A DNA stretch of 64,000 bases from CAYRLW01 sp964425215 (GTDB lineage: Bacteria; Spirochaetota; Spirochaetia; Treponematales; Breznakiellaceae). Made by a program: the position numbers and the translations under genes. Shown piece after piece: positions 18,469-27,479 of this stretch. The stretch covers positions 10,416-74,415 of the forward strand of contig CAYRLW010000011.1 in NCBI GenBank assembly GCA_964425215.1, in the 5' to 3' direction. Position 1 is the stretch's first letter. Each line of letters starts with the position of its first letter. The notes beneath the pieces were generated by a model. The model was not told the DNA's origin and made no database searches. It saw only the letters and a program-made list of their open reading frames with translations.

Positions 18469-19266
18469 TTACCCCAGCCCGCCCAGCTTCACCAGGGCCG
18501 CGTAGATACCCTCCAGGGCCACGCTGGCCTTTTCGCGGATCACAAGCCGGGCCCGATAGTCCAGGGCCGTGGGACTAAGGTTGATAATAATACACTGCTT
18601 CGCCTCTTCCGGGAGGTACGCCACGGGGTACACCGACAGGGAAGAGCCCACCACAACCAGCAGATCCGCCCCCTTCACCGCCTGCAGGGCCTCGGTAAAC
18701 GCCTGGGGCATGGGGTCCCCAAAGAGCACCACCGCTGGACGGATGCGGCCTCCGCAGACCCGACACCGGGGCGGTAGTTCACCCCTCGCCACGGCTTCCT
18801 GGATTTCCTCCACCGGCCCCACCCGACCGCAGGAAACGCACACGGCGTCCCGGGTATTTCCGTGAACCTCCCACACCCGCCGGGACCCCGCCCTATGATG
18901 CAGGTTATCGATATTTTGGGTGATAATCCCCTGGATGTAACCCTCCGCTTCCATCCGCGCCAGCACCCGATGGGCCCCGTTCGGTTCGGCGGACCGCATA
19001 TCCATAAGAAGCCGAAACCCCTCCGCGTAAAACCTCTGAGGCCGCTCCTCCAGCACCCGGAGCGACAGAACCTCCGTCGGGTCCCTGGTCTCCCAAAGAC
19101 CCGTACCGGGACTACGAAAGTCAGGGATCCCGCTCTCCGTAGACACCCCCGCCCCCGTCAACACCAGCACACGCCCCCCATCCCGAAGGATCCCATGGAT
19201 CAGCCCCGCCGCCTCCGCAATCATAGTCCCGTTCGACCTTCCCTCGTCGCCCCGCACCCTAATCAT
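18469..19266 (-). CDS. Sirtuin (NAD-dependent protein deacylase)
   Basis: The 265-aa protein shows the Sir2 motifs in order: VLVLTGAGVSTESGIPDFRS, TQNIDNLHHRAG, the catalytic His in EVHGN, two CxxC pairs for zinc (CVSCG and CRVCG), and VVLFGDPMP. It removes acyl groups from lysines using NAD. A second ATG 14 codons in (19224) is an alternative start; residues 1-14 are not family-like. It is the last ordinary gene before the accessory region. Confidence 0.9.
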   Translation of the reverse strand: MIRVRGDEGRSNGTMIAEAAGLIHGILRDGGRVLVLTGAGVSTESGIPDFRSPGTGLWETRDPTEVLSLRVLEERPQRFYAEGFRLLMDMRSAEPNGAHRVLARMEAEGYIQGIITQNIDNLHHRAGSRRVWEVHGNTRDAVCVSCGRVGPVEEIQEAVARGELPPRCRVCGGRIRPAVVLFGDPMPQAFTEALQAVKGADLLVVVGSSLSVYPVAYLPEEAKQCIIINLSPTALDYRARLVIREKASVALEGIYAALVKLGGLG

Positions 19267-19358
19267 ACCATCACCGTATCACCAAACAAGCATGGGGGGA
19301 AGTCTCCCCCCCGCTTCGAACGTTGTCGCTTCGCTCCAACGGTTCTCCGCTCCCCCCT

Positions 19359-19423
19359 CACTATAAGTCAAGATAGTTGAGACGAAACTTTTTTAGGAGG
19401 CTCAAATATCTTGACTTATTCCG
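19359..19423 (+). repeat. 65-bp palindromic element, left copy
   Basis: GTCAAGATAGTTGAG (19367-19381) faces CTCAAATATCTTGAC (19401-19415), a near-perfect 15-bp stem with a 19-nt loop. The 65-bp unit is repeated in the same orientation at 52104-52168 with five mismatches. The two copies mark the edges of the accessory region. The remaining ~100 bp to the HNH stop holds nothing I recognise. Confidence 0.85.
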
Positions 19424-19524
19424 CAATCAGATAGACGTCGTTAGTTATCAATAAATCCAAAGCCACTAGCCTTAGAATCAGCATACTTAGTTCATTTTTC
19501 ACCATCATTATTTCATTGCAAAAA

Positions 19525-20283
19525 TCATATTAACAGATGTTCCCGATGCCATTTCAAAAATGGCAAGTGCCGCTCATCGATCCACCTGAGATTCATGCCT
19601 GCTCGAAGACCGAGTTCTGTGAACTGGTCCTCCGTTACTCGGGTCGATAGAAGCAACGTACCTTCATCGGTGAAACTGATGAGGGCATTGTCGAAGAGAG
19701 CGTCGATATTGGCTGTCAGAAGAAAGCCGTTATACACGTTGAGCCGTTCGGAGTCCGAGGCGCACTCGGCCCAGGGTTTGGCGTGACTTGCCCTGAGGAG
19801 CTCCGGGATGTCTACGCCCGTAAGGGCACAGGCTCCCTTCCAATAGGAGAGGAGCGCATTCCGGTAATAGTTTTGTCCGATTCGCTGTTTGACGAACCGT
19901 TCCGCCTCCGTTCCTCTGGTAATTCCCTGTGCTGTCAATGTCGATTCGAGTTCCTTGTTGAACGCGGCGAGAGGGGCGTCGGGAACGGCGATACCGATTT
20001 CGGCGGCCCGTCTGAGCATCGCGCACAGAAGCTGATAATCCCAGGGCAAAGCTTCCGATGCTGAAAAAGCAATAGAGGGAAAGCCTCGCTTAAGTTCATC
20101 CAGGGGAAAACCATTTCCAAAGCGAATCGACCACTCGGCCTCGTGCTTGCCCTTGCGGACCATGGCGGAAAACCCGTGTCTCGATGAGGCAAGAAGAACG
20201 CTTTCATCGCTCTCGGATGAGGAACGCTCCCATCCATTGTCGTAGCCAGCCTTCTCGACAAGGCTTCGCTCAAGGCTGTTCAT
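19525..20283 (-). CDS. HNH endonuclease (HNH_2 type)
   Basis: The 252-aa protein ends with an HNH nuclease domain (~145-205): CALTGVDIPELLRASHAKPW supplies the first His, followed by NVYNGFLLTANIDALFD with the Asn and final part. This arrangement is seen in restriction-linked HNH_2 proteins. The N-terminal ~130 residues are not recognised and may read DNA or bind partners. It is the last gene of the defence operon, overlapping mcrC by 4 nt (ATGA), so it is translationally coupled to McrC. Its role as an extra effector nuclease is inference. Confidence 0.8.
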   Translation of the reverse strand: MNSLERSLVEKAGYDNGWERSSSESDESVLLASSRHGFSAMVRKGKHEAEWSIRFGNGFPLDELKRGFPSIAFSASEALPWDYQLLCAMLRRAAEIGIAVPDAPLAAFNKELESTLTAQGITRGTEAERFVKQRIGQNYYRNALLSYWKGACALTGVDIPELLRASHAKPWAECASDSERLNVYNGFLLTANIDALFDNALISFTDEGTLLLSTRVTEDQFTELGLRAGMNLRWIDERHLPFLKWHREHLLI

Positions 20284-21533
20284 GCGATTTCCCTTATCGG
20301 GAGCCTAATCCCCAACTTCTTTATTCGGTGGAACTGCTTGATCTTCTTGGTTCCTTGCTCATAATACTGCGCGCTAAAAGAGGGGGCCTCGAGGTCAGGA
20401 TAGAGAATGAGACAATCTACCACCGTATCGCGTTCTTCACTTCTTAAGCCGAGCTTTTCCAGAATACCCTCGTCGCGGGCATAGCCCGCAACCTGGCGAA
20501 TATCATCTATGACATAGCCTTCATCGTAGATTGTCTTGTATTTCGCATCGACAACGATTCGCCGCTCGGTGTCGATAAAGTCTACAGCCCCGTACCTGCC
20601 TGAGCTTTGGAACTGGATTGACCTGCCTAGTTCTCGACGTAGAAGAGATAAGGCATAGAGCTCGAAGAGCTTGGCCATATCGATGATATAGGGCGGCATG
20701 AGTTTGCCGCGAGAGGTTGTGGAAAGGTCTCGGTAGCCCTGTATCCGCATAATGAGCGCTGCCAGGCGCAGTGCTTCTCCGTATTCCCGGTACAAGGGAT
20801 TATGCTTGAACAGCATTCTGCCGAGGGCGCCTGAAAAATAGCCGATGCCGTAAAATGAGCTTTCGAGATCCTCGAAGGCCATAGCCATTACTGAGTTCAA
20901 GGCTTTTTTGCCATTCCAGGAGCGTAGGTAGCCTATGCCTGTCCGGTAGGCGCTATGGAGGAGGCGGTTCTCGGGACAATCAGTGGAAAACTCCTGGTAG
21001 CGGCACATGATTCGGTCGGGGCGCTGTGCGAATACATTTTTTGCAAGATGGGATGAAAGCAGTACCTTGCCCTTGAGCTTGGCCTTGAGGTTCTCTTCCC
21101 GCGAAAGGTAATCTTTGCGCAAGGGCTTGGATACGAGATCGCGTAAAACAGTCAAATAATGAAGAACGATAAGTGGGGTGATATCGAAGGCGTCGTCCGG
21201 GCAGGGTATGAAGGGCTTGTCGATCCTGACATCATAGGATGAGCCGAGAAAGGAAGCGGATGCCGGGGAACTCAGGCATTCGGCAAACATGCGATGGTAG
21301 TCGAGATCCTGCACTTTGGGCTTCACGCGAAGCGCGAGCTTTTCCTCATCGATCCAGTCCAGGCCGATGTAATAACTCAAGGAACCGCCGGGCTGGAGCC
21401 CGAAGGCCCAGATCGCACAGATGTCGCCGTCCTCTGGCTGTGGGCGTAATGCGATCCCGCATCCTCCCATGATTCCCGAGATATTCCCCTGTTCCTGGGC
21501 TGATTCCACCCGTAGTGATTTATATTGCCGCAC
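20280..21533 (-). CDS. mcrC: McrC-like nuclease subunit
   Basis: The 417-aa protein belongs to the McrC family: an N-terminal domain that docks on the McrB ring, and a C-terminal PD-(D/E)xK nuclease with catalytic residues in AVDFIDTERRIVVDAKYK (~313-330; Asp and DxK). McrC cleaves DNA when the McrB GTPase translocates. It overlaps mcrB by 14 nt and the HNH gene by 4 nt. Confidence 0.85.
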   Translation of the reverse strand: MRQYKSLRVESAQEQGNISGIMGGCGIALRPQPEDGDICAIWAFGLQPGGSLSYYIGLDWIDEEKLALRVKPKVQDLDYHRMFAECLSSPASASFLGSSYDVRIDKPFIPCPDDAFDITPLIVLHYLTVLRDLVSKPLRKDYLSREENLKAKLKGKVLLSSHLAKNVFAQRPDRIMCRYQEFSTDCPENRLLHSAYRTGIGYLRSWNGKKALNSVMAMAFEDLESSFYGIGYFSGALGRMLFKHNPLYREYGEALRLAALIMRIQGYRDLSTTSRGKLMPPYIIDMAKLFELYALSLLRRELGRSIQFQSSGRYGAVDFIDTERRIVVDAKYKTIYDEGYVIDDIRQVAGYARDEGILEKLGLRSEERDTVVDCLILYPDLEAPSFSAQYYEQGTKKIKQFHRIKKLGIRLPIREIA

Positions 21534-23139
21534 CTATGGCTCCGAGCAATCCGGTGAATACCGGATCATCCCGATCAAGGACGAGTATGCCGTCCTTCCG
21601 GTATTCGTCGAGAAGCGGGGCCAGCTCGAAACGCATCTTTAATGCGAGCTCCTCTTCATCCGCGGCCATGAAATAGCTGTGCCCTATCATGACATCGTCC
21701 GGATCAAAGTCCCGGTTCACGTATCCTTCGCGTTCATCCTGCGGATGGAATAGTGAATGAATCCTGTCATACACGTTCAGGGCCCTGTTCTTCAGCTCCT
21801 CATCCCGGCCTTCATAAAAGCGCTCAATCGCATTTCTGCTGGATTTGATGGTGTAAAATGCAAAGCGCCGCCGGAGCGCGTAGTCGATCTGCCCCAGGCT
21901 CCGGTCGGCTGTATTCATAGTGCCGATGATGTAGAGGTTGTAGGGAACCGTGAAGGCTTCACCGGAATAGGTGAGTTTGACCGATAGAGTCTCTGCTGCT
22001 ACACCTTGATTGGGATCGGCCTCGCGCTTGTCGGTTTCAAGGAGCGTTATGAGCTCGCCGAATATCTTGGAGATATTGCCACGGTTTATCTCGTCGATAA
22101 TGAGGACGTGGGGTTTCCGTTGTTGATCGGGCGAATAGGGTGGGACGTGGTAGGTGTCCTGAAGCAACTTGCCTACGCCCTTGGCGTAGGACGGATTGTA
22201 GCCAGGCTCAATACCGTGCAAGACCCAATCCTTGATCTGCTGCTTGGTCATCGTGTATTGTCCGGGCTCGCTAGGATCGGTACCGACGCGTAGGGCCCCA
22301 TTATCGGTCAAGCGCACATAGAACGGTGTTTTCTTAGCGATAGTTTTCGCCTCGATATTGGTCTTGCCCTCGAAACTCTCTATAAAAGCAGACCAGGAGC
22401 TTTCGAAGGCTTCCTCGGCATGCTGGCCATAACAGGCATCGACAATCTTCTTAAAGGGCCCATCCCTCAGGATGAACGTCGGAGCCCCGCCAGTGCCTTC
22501 CGCCGGCTTGTAGCCCTCCACGAAATCCTCATAATCCATGGATTGATGAAAGGTAACAAAGGCTATCTGCCCACGCTTCACCGCGTCTTGGTATTGTGCG
22601 TTGAGGGCAGAACGATCGGCAGGAATACTCTCGCCAAGTATGCGGAGAGCGAGTTCCTTGGTCGAATAGGTCTTGCCGACACCAGGCGCGCCTTGCACTA
22701 TCACTTGCTTCTTTGTCTTCAGGAGCTTTTCCAGATACAGCATTTCCTTTATTCCTTCCAGGCGGTTCCATTCACGGATCAACATGGTCCGATACTCGTT
22801 CTGAGCTTCATGGAATTGCTTGCCCCGTCCGCTGTACTCGCCAAGATTCTCCCAAAAGAGCGGAGCAAGGCGGATGACGGTACGATTCCCGATATCATCG
22901 CGCATCTCACTTGTCAAAAGGGAACCATCATGCTCCGGGACAGCGTTGAACAGCGTGTCGAAACCGTTCACCCGTCCCAGCGCGACGATGGCTTGGCCTT
23001 TGGTGATGGCTACGAGATCATGCATCGCGATCTTTTCAATACTGTCTTCGATATCAGCGAAGGCGAAGGCATAGCGCTTGAAAATGGGTATGAGGTCCCA
23101 GGTTTCTCCCCAGGTAGAACCGATGCGCCACACTCTCAT
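21520..23139 (-). CDS. mcrB: McrB-like AAA+ GTPase
   Basis: The 539-aa protein has Walker A GAPGVGKT (~148-155), a McrB-type Walker B and following helix VLIIDEINRGNISKIFGELITLLE-like (~344-366), and the sensor stretch GTMNTADRSLGQIDYALRRRF. McrB motors use GTP and recruit McrC. The first ~110 residues (MRVWRIGSTWGETWD ... VAITKGQAIVALGRV) look like a PUA/EVE-type domain, a class that reads modified bases in type IV systems; this assignment is tentative. The gene overlaps the methylase stop by 4 nt, an unusual coupling of a modification enzyme to a modification-dependent nuclease. Confidence 0.85.
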   Translation of the reverse strand: MRVWRIGSTWGETWDLIPIFKRYAFAFADIEDSIEKIAMHDLVAITKGQAIVALGRVNGFDTLFNAVPEHDGSLLTSEMRDDIGNRTVIRLAPLFWENLGEYSGRGKQFHEAQNEYRTMLIREWNRLEGIKEMLYLEKLLKTKKQVIVQGAPGVGKTYSTKELALRILGESIPADRSALNAQYQDAVKRGQIAFVTFHQSMDYEDFVEGYKPAEGTGGAPTFILRDGPFKKIVDACYGQHAEEAFESSWSAFIESFEGKTNIEAKTIAKKTPFYVRLTDNGALRVGTDPSEPGQYTMTKQQIKDWVLHGIEPGYNPSYAKGVGKLLQDTYHVPPYSPDQQRKPHVLIIDEINRGNISKIFGELITLLETDKREADPNQGVAAETLSVKLTYSGEAFTVPYNLYIIGTMNTADRSLGQIDYALRRRFAFYTIKSSRNAIERFYEGRDEELKNRALNVYDRIHSLFHPQDEREGYVNRDFDPDDVMIGHSYFMAADEEELALKMRFELAPLLDEYRKDGILVLDRDDPVFTGLLGAIGAAI

Positions 23140-26100
23140 GCTTCTTCCTCCCTGTCCCAGGCCTCCAGCACCAGTCTCCTCGTCCGGTACTCCCCGTACG
23201 CCGCCAGCTCCTTCTCTTTGAGCACGCGGAAGGTCTCCGAGGGGTAATCCTCGCCCATGGCGTCCGCCGGATCGAGGATGTACTGGAGTTCGTCGCGGGA
23301 AAGCCCGTAGAGCCTTGCGTAGCGGGCGTCCAGCTCGGCGCGGATATGCGCCCGCCTTTCCGGATTGTAGGGGAAGGGGTGAAGGCCATTACCCTCGGCC
23401 GGGCTTCCTCGCGGAACCGAGCCCTGCGAACGTACGCCGCGCCCCCAAGATCCCGCCTCTTCCCCCCGTTGCCGGATGGCCGCGCGGGTCGCATCGTCCG
23501 CTGCCGCCCAGACATCTTGGGCCCAGGCTGCCATATCCCAGGCGGTGTAGGTGAGTTCGAGGACGCGGGGGACGATGAAGAGAAAGTCTGATGCGTAATA
23601 GGTGGCGGGAGGGAGAATTGGCAACTGTTTATAAATAAAATAGTTCATGTGAGTGCCGCCGGTTTTATGCCGCGCGACAAAGTCTAGGGCCAAGGCAGCT
23701 AGATTGGCTAGGAGCATGGCACATCGACATGACGATACTTCCTTTGGGAAGAGCATGAGAGGCAGGTTGTTCCCCACCCCCACCCGCGGCACCACGCTCG
23801 CGATGACGGTGCGCTCGTTTGTTGCGTTGGTGATATCCCGCCACCCCATGAGCCAGCGCGGACTGCGCGCTTCCAGGACGGCTTCCACCGCGGTGAAGAG
23901 CTCCTCAGCTTCGGCGTACTTCTTCCCGCTCAAGGCCAGAAGTTCCTCGTCTTCCATACAGAGCGAGAGCTCTTGCCTCAGGTCGGCGGCGTCCTTTGCA
24001 AGCCAGGCTTTAACAAGGCGCCGCGGGGCCCGGGTTATACGGGCTATCACTTCGCGCCGGTCCACCCAATAGCGGGGGCGCACGGTAAAATCGGGGTCGG
24101 CCTTCTCCGCATCCGTCACGTCGCGGCAGGCATCCGCCTCGCCGGAAGCGTCGCTTGCGGCGCCACCTGATGCACCGTTCCGGCCATCCCCAGCGCCCTG
24201 TGCGGCATAGGTGGCCCAGCGGTGGTCCGCCTGGTGGATCATCTTGGCTTCGTACAGGGACAAGCGATCGGGAGCGGGGTTACTGTGGAAGAGATCCGAG
24301 TCGTTTGCCATATCGATCATGCGTTGGAAGCTGATGCCCCAGGGGTTCTTGTCCGTATCGCCCTTGCGTTTCACCTCCTCAATGAGAACGGGGACGCGGC
24401 GGTAAATTTTTGCGGTGATCTCTGCGTCCCGGGCAGACCTGAAGACCGGGCAGGTCAGGGTGTTGGGGTTGAGGAGGGCAAACTCGTCGGAACGCAGGCT
24501 GAAGCGCCTGCGCCCGTCGGCGAGCTGGCTCGTGTCCGTCAGGAAGAAGGCGAGCGAGGCCATGCTCGACGCGCCGATGGTGAGCAGGCAGAACTTGTAG
24601 CTACGGTGAACCGCCGGGAAAATCGCTTCGCTGTTTTCGAAATCAAACAGGGACACGAGCTTTCCCTTGCTCGTGATGTGGGCAAAGTAGGCCTTGGTGG
24701 AATCGTCGGTGGCTATACCCGATGGCACGATGAAGCCGGCCCGGCCCTCGGTCCGCGTAAGGTCCAGGATGGTCTCGGCAAAGAGGGCATAGGTGTTCAC
24801 GTCCCCCACGCCGGTAAGCGGATAGCGTCCACCTTCGTCGCCCTTTATGTGGGCAAAGACGCTGGCGGCCTCGGCGGCCTTGCGCGCCTGCAGGAACTCG
24901 GCGTACAGGGCCTTGTCATAGAGGCTTCCGCTCGGAAGCGATTCGATGAGTTTCTCGCGCTCCGCCTTGTTCCTCGCGTTCGCGATGCCAGCATGCCTGG
25001 GGGCAAAAAATTCTTCCTCCTGGAGCTTGATGCGTTCCCAAGGCGGGTTCCCCAGCACGCAGTCGAAGCCGCCTTTGGCGAAGACCTCGGGAAACTCCAG
25101 CCTCCAGTGAAAGAATCGGTTCCGTTCCGCGATGAGCCTTGAGAGGGCGTTGACGCCCCGCGATACCGGCGACTCGTCGTGGCCGGAGGCGGCCAGGGAC
25201 ACGTCGGCAGTGGTAGGGATGGGCGCGCCTTCCCGCTTGTCGCAGAAAAAGGCGGCCGTGTAGATGTCGGATGCCAGCTTCACACGCCGGTATTCGGGGC
25301 TGGCAAGGAGGGCCGTAAAGGCGGCCCGCTTGCGGCCAACGCCATCGAGGTCATCGTCCGGAATGGTGTCGAGACGCCACTTCAGGGCCACGATGCCCGC
25401 CTCGGCGCTCTGGATGGGATGCTCGAAAAGCTGGCCCTGGCCGGCGGCTTTCTTCTCGTCGGCATTGCGCTTCTTGTAGCGCTTCACGGCGGCGGCATCG
25501 TCCCCCGAGATTGCCACATAGGCCCCGTCGGGAACGCCGTCCTTAAGCATGCCGAAGTCGAGGACGCCCACCAGGGAGTTACCGCAGCGTACGTGGTGGT
25601 CGATGAAGGACAGGGGCCGACCCGGCTCGTAGCCCTCCAGCCATAGGCTCGTGCGCGCCAGTTCCACCGCCATGGGGTTGAGGTCCACGCCGTAGAGGCA
25701 GTGGGCTATCACCTCGCGCAGGGCGTGGCGGTAGTCGGCCTCCAGCACCGATCCGTCCTCGCTACGAACCAGGGCTAAGGCCTCCGCGAGCTTCCTGCCC
25801 GCGGCTAGGAGGAAGTGTCCCGAGCCGCAGGAAGGGTCTATCACCGTGATGGACAAGATGCGCCGCGCGGTGTCTTCCGGGCTAGGGATAGAAGCGGAAA
25901 GCCCGGAGCCATCCGGAGCGCGCTCCGGATGGCGAGGACTTGGAGCGGATAGCCCGGTCGCCGCAGGCGAGGCCCCCAACCTCGCCTCGATCACCGGCTC
26001 CAAAGCGCTCTTGATGAGTTCCTGCACGAGGCTGTCCGGCGTGTAGTAGCTTCCGCTGGTCTTGCGCGCGTTGCCCGCCGTCGATCCTTCTTCGCCGCCC

Positions 26101-27467
26101 ACGCCGACAAAGCCGAAGCTCCGCGCGGCCAGGTCGACGACCGGCACGAGCTCAAGGAGGCTCTCGTACACCGAGCCCAGTTCCTCGGAGTCCATGTTCT
26201 TGTAGTCCACGACGGTGCGCGCGTTGCCCGCAACCGCCCATCGGAGGCTTTCCATGGCACAGAGGAGGTCGTAGTTGGAAAGCCCGCAGGCGTCGATAGT
26301 GGGGCATTGGTCGGGAGCAAAGAGTCCGCCCAGGGCGGGCAGGTCGAGGGCGTCCTGTCCCGTGCCAAGGGCGCGGAAGAGCACCCCGACGCCTTCCCAG
26401 AGGTCGCCGTGGCGGTCGTAGCCCGAGCGCCTGAGCGCCTTGTCCCGCAGGCGTCTGAGCGAGTAGCCGCGCTCGTAGAGCTCGTGGGATGCCGCGCGCG
26501 CATCGTCGCCCGGGTGAGCGTGGATAAGGCCGCGCTCTTCGATGGTAAAGACGAATAGGAAGCGGTAAATGAGCCGCAAGAGTTCCTGGAAGTAGGCTTC
26601 CCGGCTTAAGGAGCCGTCATCGAGGGCCGCGCGCAGCGCCGCATTGCCCGGCCCTTCATGACGGAGGAAGCCCGAGCCGAGCGACAGGAGTGCCTGGGTG
26701 ACACCAGCCTTAAGCCCCTCGCGCACGCGGGTGCCTTGGTTCTCGCCTTCCTGCCGCCAGGCTTCCCATACCGTGCCTCCGTCGGACACGCCCGCCCTGC
26801 TCGCGTGCAGGATGCGCCAGAGCATTGCAAATTCGGGGAAGCGCTTCTCGCGCATGATGGTCCCGAGGTCGAACTCGAGGTAGGAAGGCCGAGCCATGGC
26901 CGGAGAGGCGCGGAGCAGGCGGATACGCTCGCCGTTCGTGACGATGGCCCAGAGCGGAGCCTGGCCGGGCGTGCCTGAGGAATCGCCAGACGCGCCCGAG
27001 CGTGCATTGAGATACTCCTGCGCCATCTGGAAGGGGCTTTTCTTGCGGGAGCCCGAGCCTTCCACGGAAAACCGGGCCTCGCTCCCATCGAGATCGGAGC
27101 CGGGGCTACCGATGACCAGGGGAACCTTCCCGAGCGCGAGGTGGCCAATGGGAAAACGACGCTCGCCCACGGCTACCGGCGCCACCTTATCTATGGGCGA
27201 ATACCCCAAGGCGTCGCGAAAGAGCTCGACGACCGAGCTCTCCAGCTTAGGCGGCGCGGCCTCGTACTGGCTCCAGATGGCCTGGGCAATCTGGAAGGCG
27301 CGTCCGTACTCGTCATTCAGGCGCAGGCCGCGGGGCACGCGATAGTCAACCGCGCTTTGCCCGCTCGCCAGGCCCGCCGCGGCTTTTTCCAAGTAGTCGG
27401 CCACGAAGAGCGAGCCCTCGAGGCGAAGCGTATCGAATCCCTGGGCGTTCAGGTTGGTGCGTCTCAT
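23136..27467 (-). CDS. Large N6-adenine DNA methyltransferase (Eco57I/PglX/DrmMI-like)
   Basis: The 1443-aa protein has SAM-binding motif I DPSCGSGHFLLAAG (~540-555) and catalytic motif IV GNPPWERIK (~804-812; NPPW, an N6-adenine type). Long flanking regions (~1-480 and ~1000-1443) should hold target recognition and docking domains. The ending, with YARLYGLSRDELQYILDP, is typical of methylases from BREX (PglX) and DISARM class 1 (DrmMI). It would methylate host DNA for self-marking. It lies 12 nt after the SNF2 helicase stop and overlaps mcrB by 4 nt. The frame is intact throughout. Confidence 0.85.
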   Translation of the reverse strand: MRRTNLNAQGFDTLRLEGSLFVADYLEKAAAGLASGQSAVDYRVPRGLRLNDEYGRAFQIAQAIWSQYEAAPPKLESSVVELFRDALGYSPIDKVAPVAVGERRFPIGHLALGKVPLVIGSPGSDLDGSEARFSVEGSGSRKKSPFQMAQEYLNARSGASGDSSGTPGQAPLWAIVTNGERIRLLRASPAMARPSYLEFDLGTIMREKRFPEFAMLWRILHASRAGVSDGGTVWEAWRQEGENQGTRVREGLKAGVTQALLSLGSGFLRHEGPGNAALRAALDDGSLSREAYFQELLRLIYRFLFVFTIEERGLIHAHPGDDARAASHELYERGYSLRRLRDKALRRSGYDRHGDLWEGVGVLFRALGTGQDALDLPALGGLFAPDQCPTIDACGLSNYDLLCAMESLRWAVAGNARTVVDYKNMDSEELGSVYESLLELVPVVDLAARSFGFVGVGGEEGSTAGNARKTSGSYYTPDSLVQELIKSALEPVIEARLGASPAATGLSAPSPRHPERAPDGSGLSASIPSPEDTARRILSITVIDPSCGSGHFLLAAGRKLAEALALVRSEDGSVLEADYRHALREVIAHCLYGVDLNPMAVELARTSLWLEGYEPGRPLSFIDHHVRCGNSLVGVLDFGMLKDGVPDGAYVAISGDDAAAVKRYKKRNADEKKAAGQGQLFEHPIQSAEAGIVALKWRLDTIPDDDLDGVGRKRAAFTALLASPEYRRVKLASDIYTAAFFCDKREGAPIPTTADVSLAASGHDESPVSRGVNALSRLIAERNRFFHWRLEFPEVFAKGGFDCVLGNPPWERIKLQEEEFFAPRHAGIANARNKAEREKLIESLPSGSLYDKALYAEFLQARKAAEAASVFAHIKGDEGGRYPLTGVGDVNTYALFAETILDLTRTEGRAGFIVPSGIATDDSTKAYFAHITSKGKLVSLFDFENSEAIFPAVHRSYKFCLLTIGASSMASLAFFLTDTSQLADGRRRFSLRSDEFALLNPNTLTCPVFRSARDAEITAKIYRRVPVLIEEVKRKGDTDKNPWGISFQRMIDMANDSDLFHSNPAPDRLSLYEAKMIHQADHRWATYAAQGAGDGRNGASGGAASDASGEADACRDVTDAEKADPDFTVRPRYWVDRREVIARITRAPRRLVKAWLAKDAADLRQELSLCMEDEELLALSGKKYAEAEELFTAVEAVLEARSPRWLMGWRDITNATNERTVIASVVPRVGVGNNLPLMLFPKEVSSCRCAMLLANLAALALDFVARHKTGGTHMNYFIYKQLPILPPATYYASDFLFIVPRVLELTYTAWDMAAWAQDVWAAADDATRAAIRQRGEEAGSWGRGVRSQGSVPRGSPAEGNGLHPFPYNPERRAHIRAELDARYARLYGLSRDELQYILDPADAMGEDYPSETFRVLKEKELAAYGEYRTRRLVLEAWDREEEA

Positions 27468-27479
27468 TTCTTCTTCCCT

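Noticed and set aside
19293..19312. GGGGGGA/TCTCCCCCC hairpin as terminator of an operon
   Set aside because: It lies upstream of the sirtuin start and downstream of no gene on either strand that needs it; no T run.
22420..23247. 275-codon plus-strand frame over mcrB
   Set aside because: Antisense shadow without a start signal or family match.
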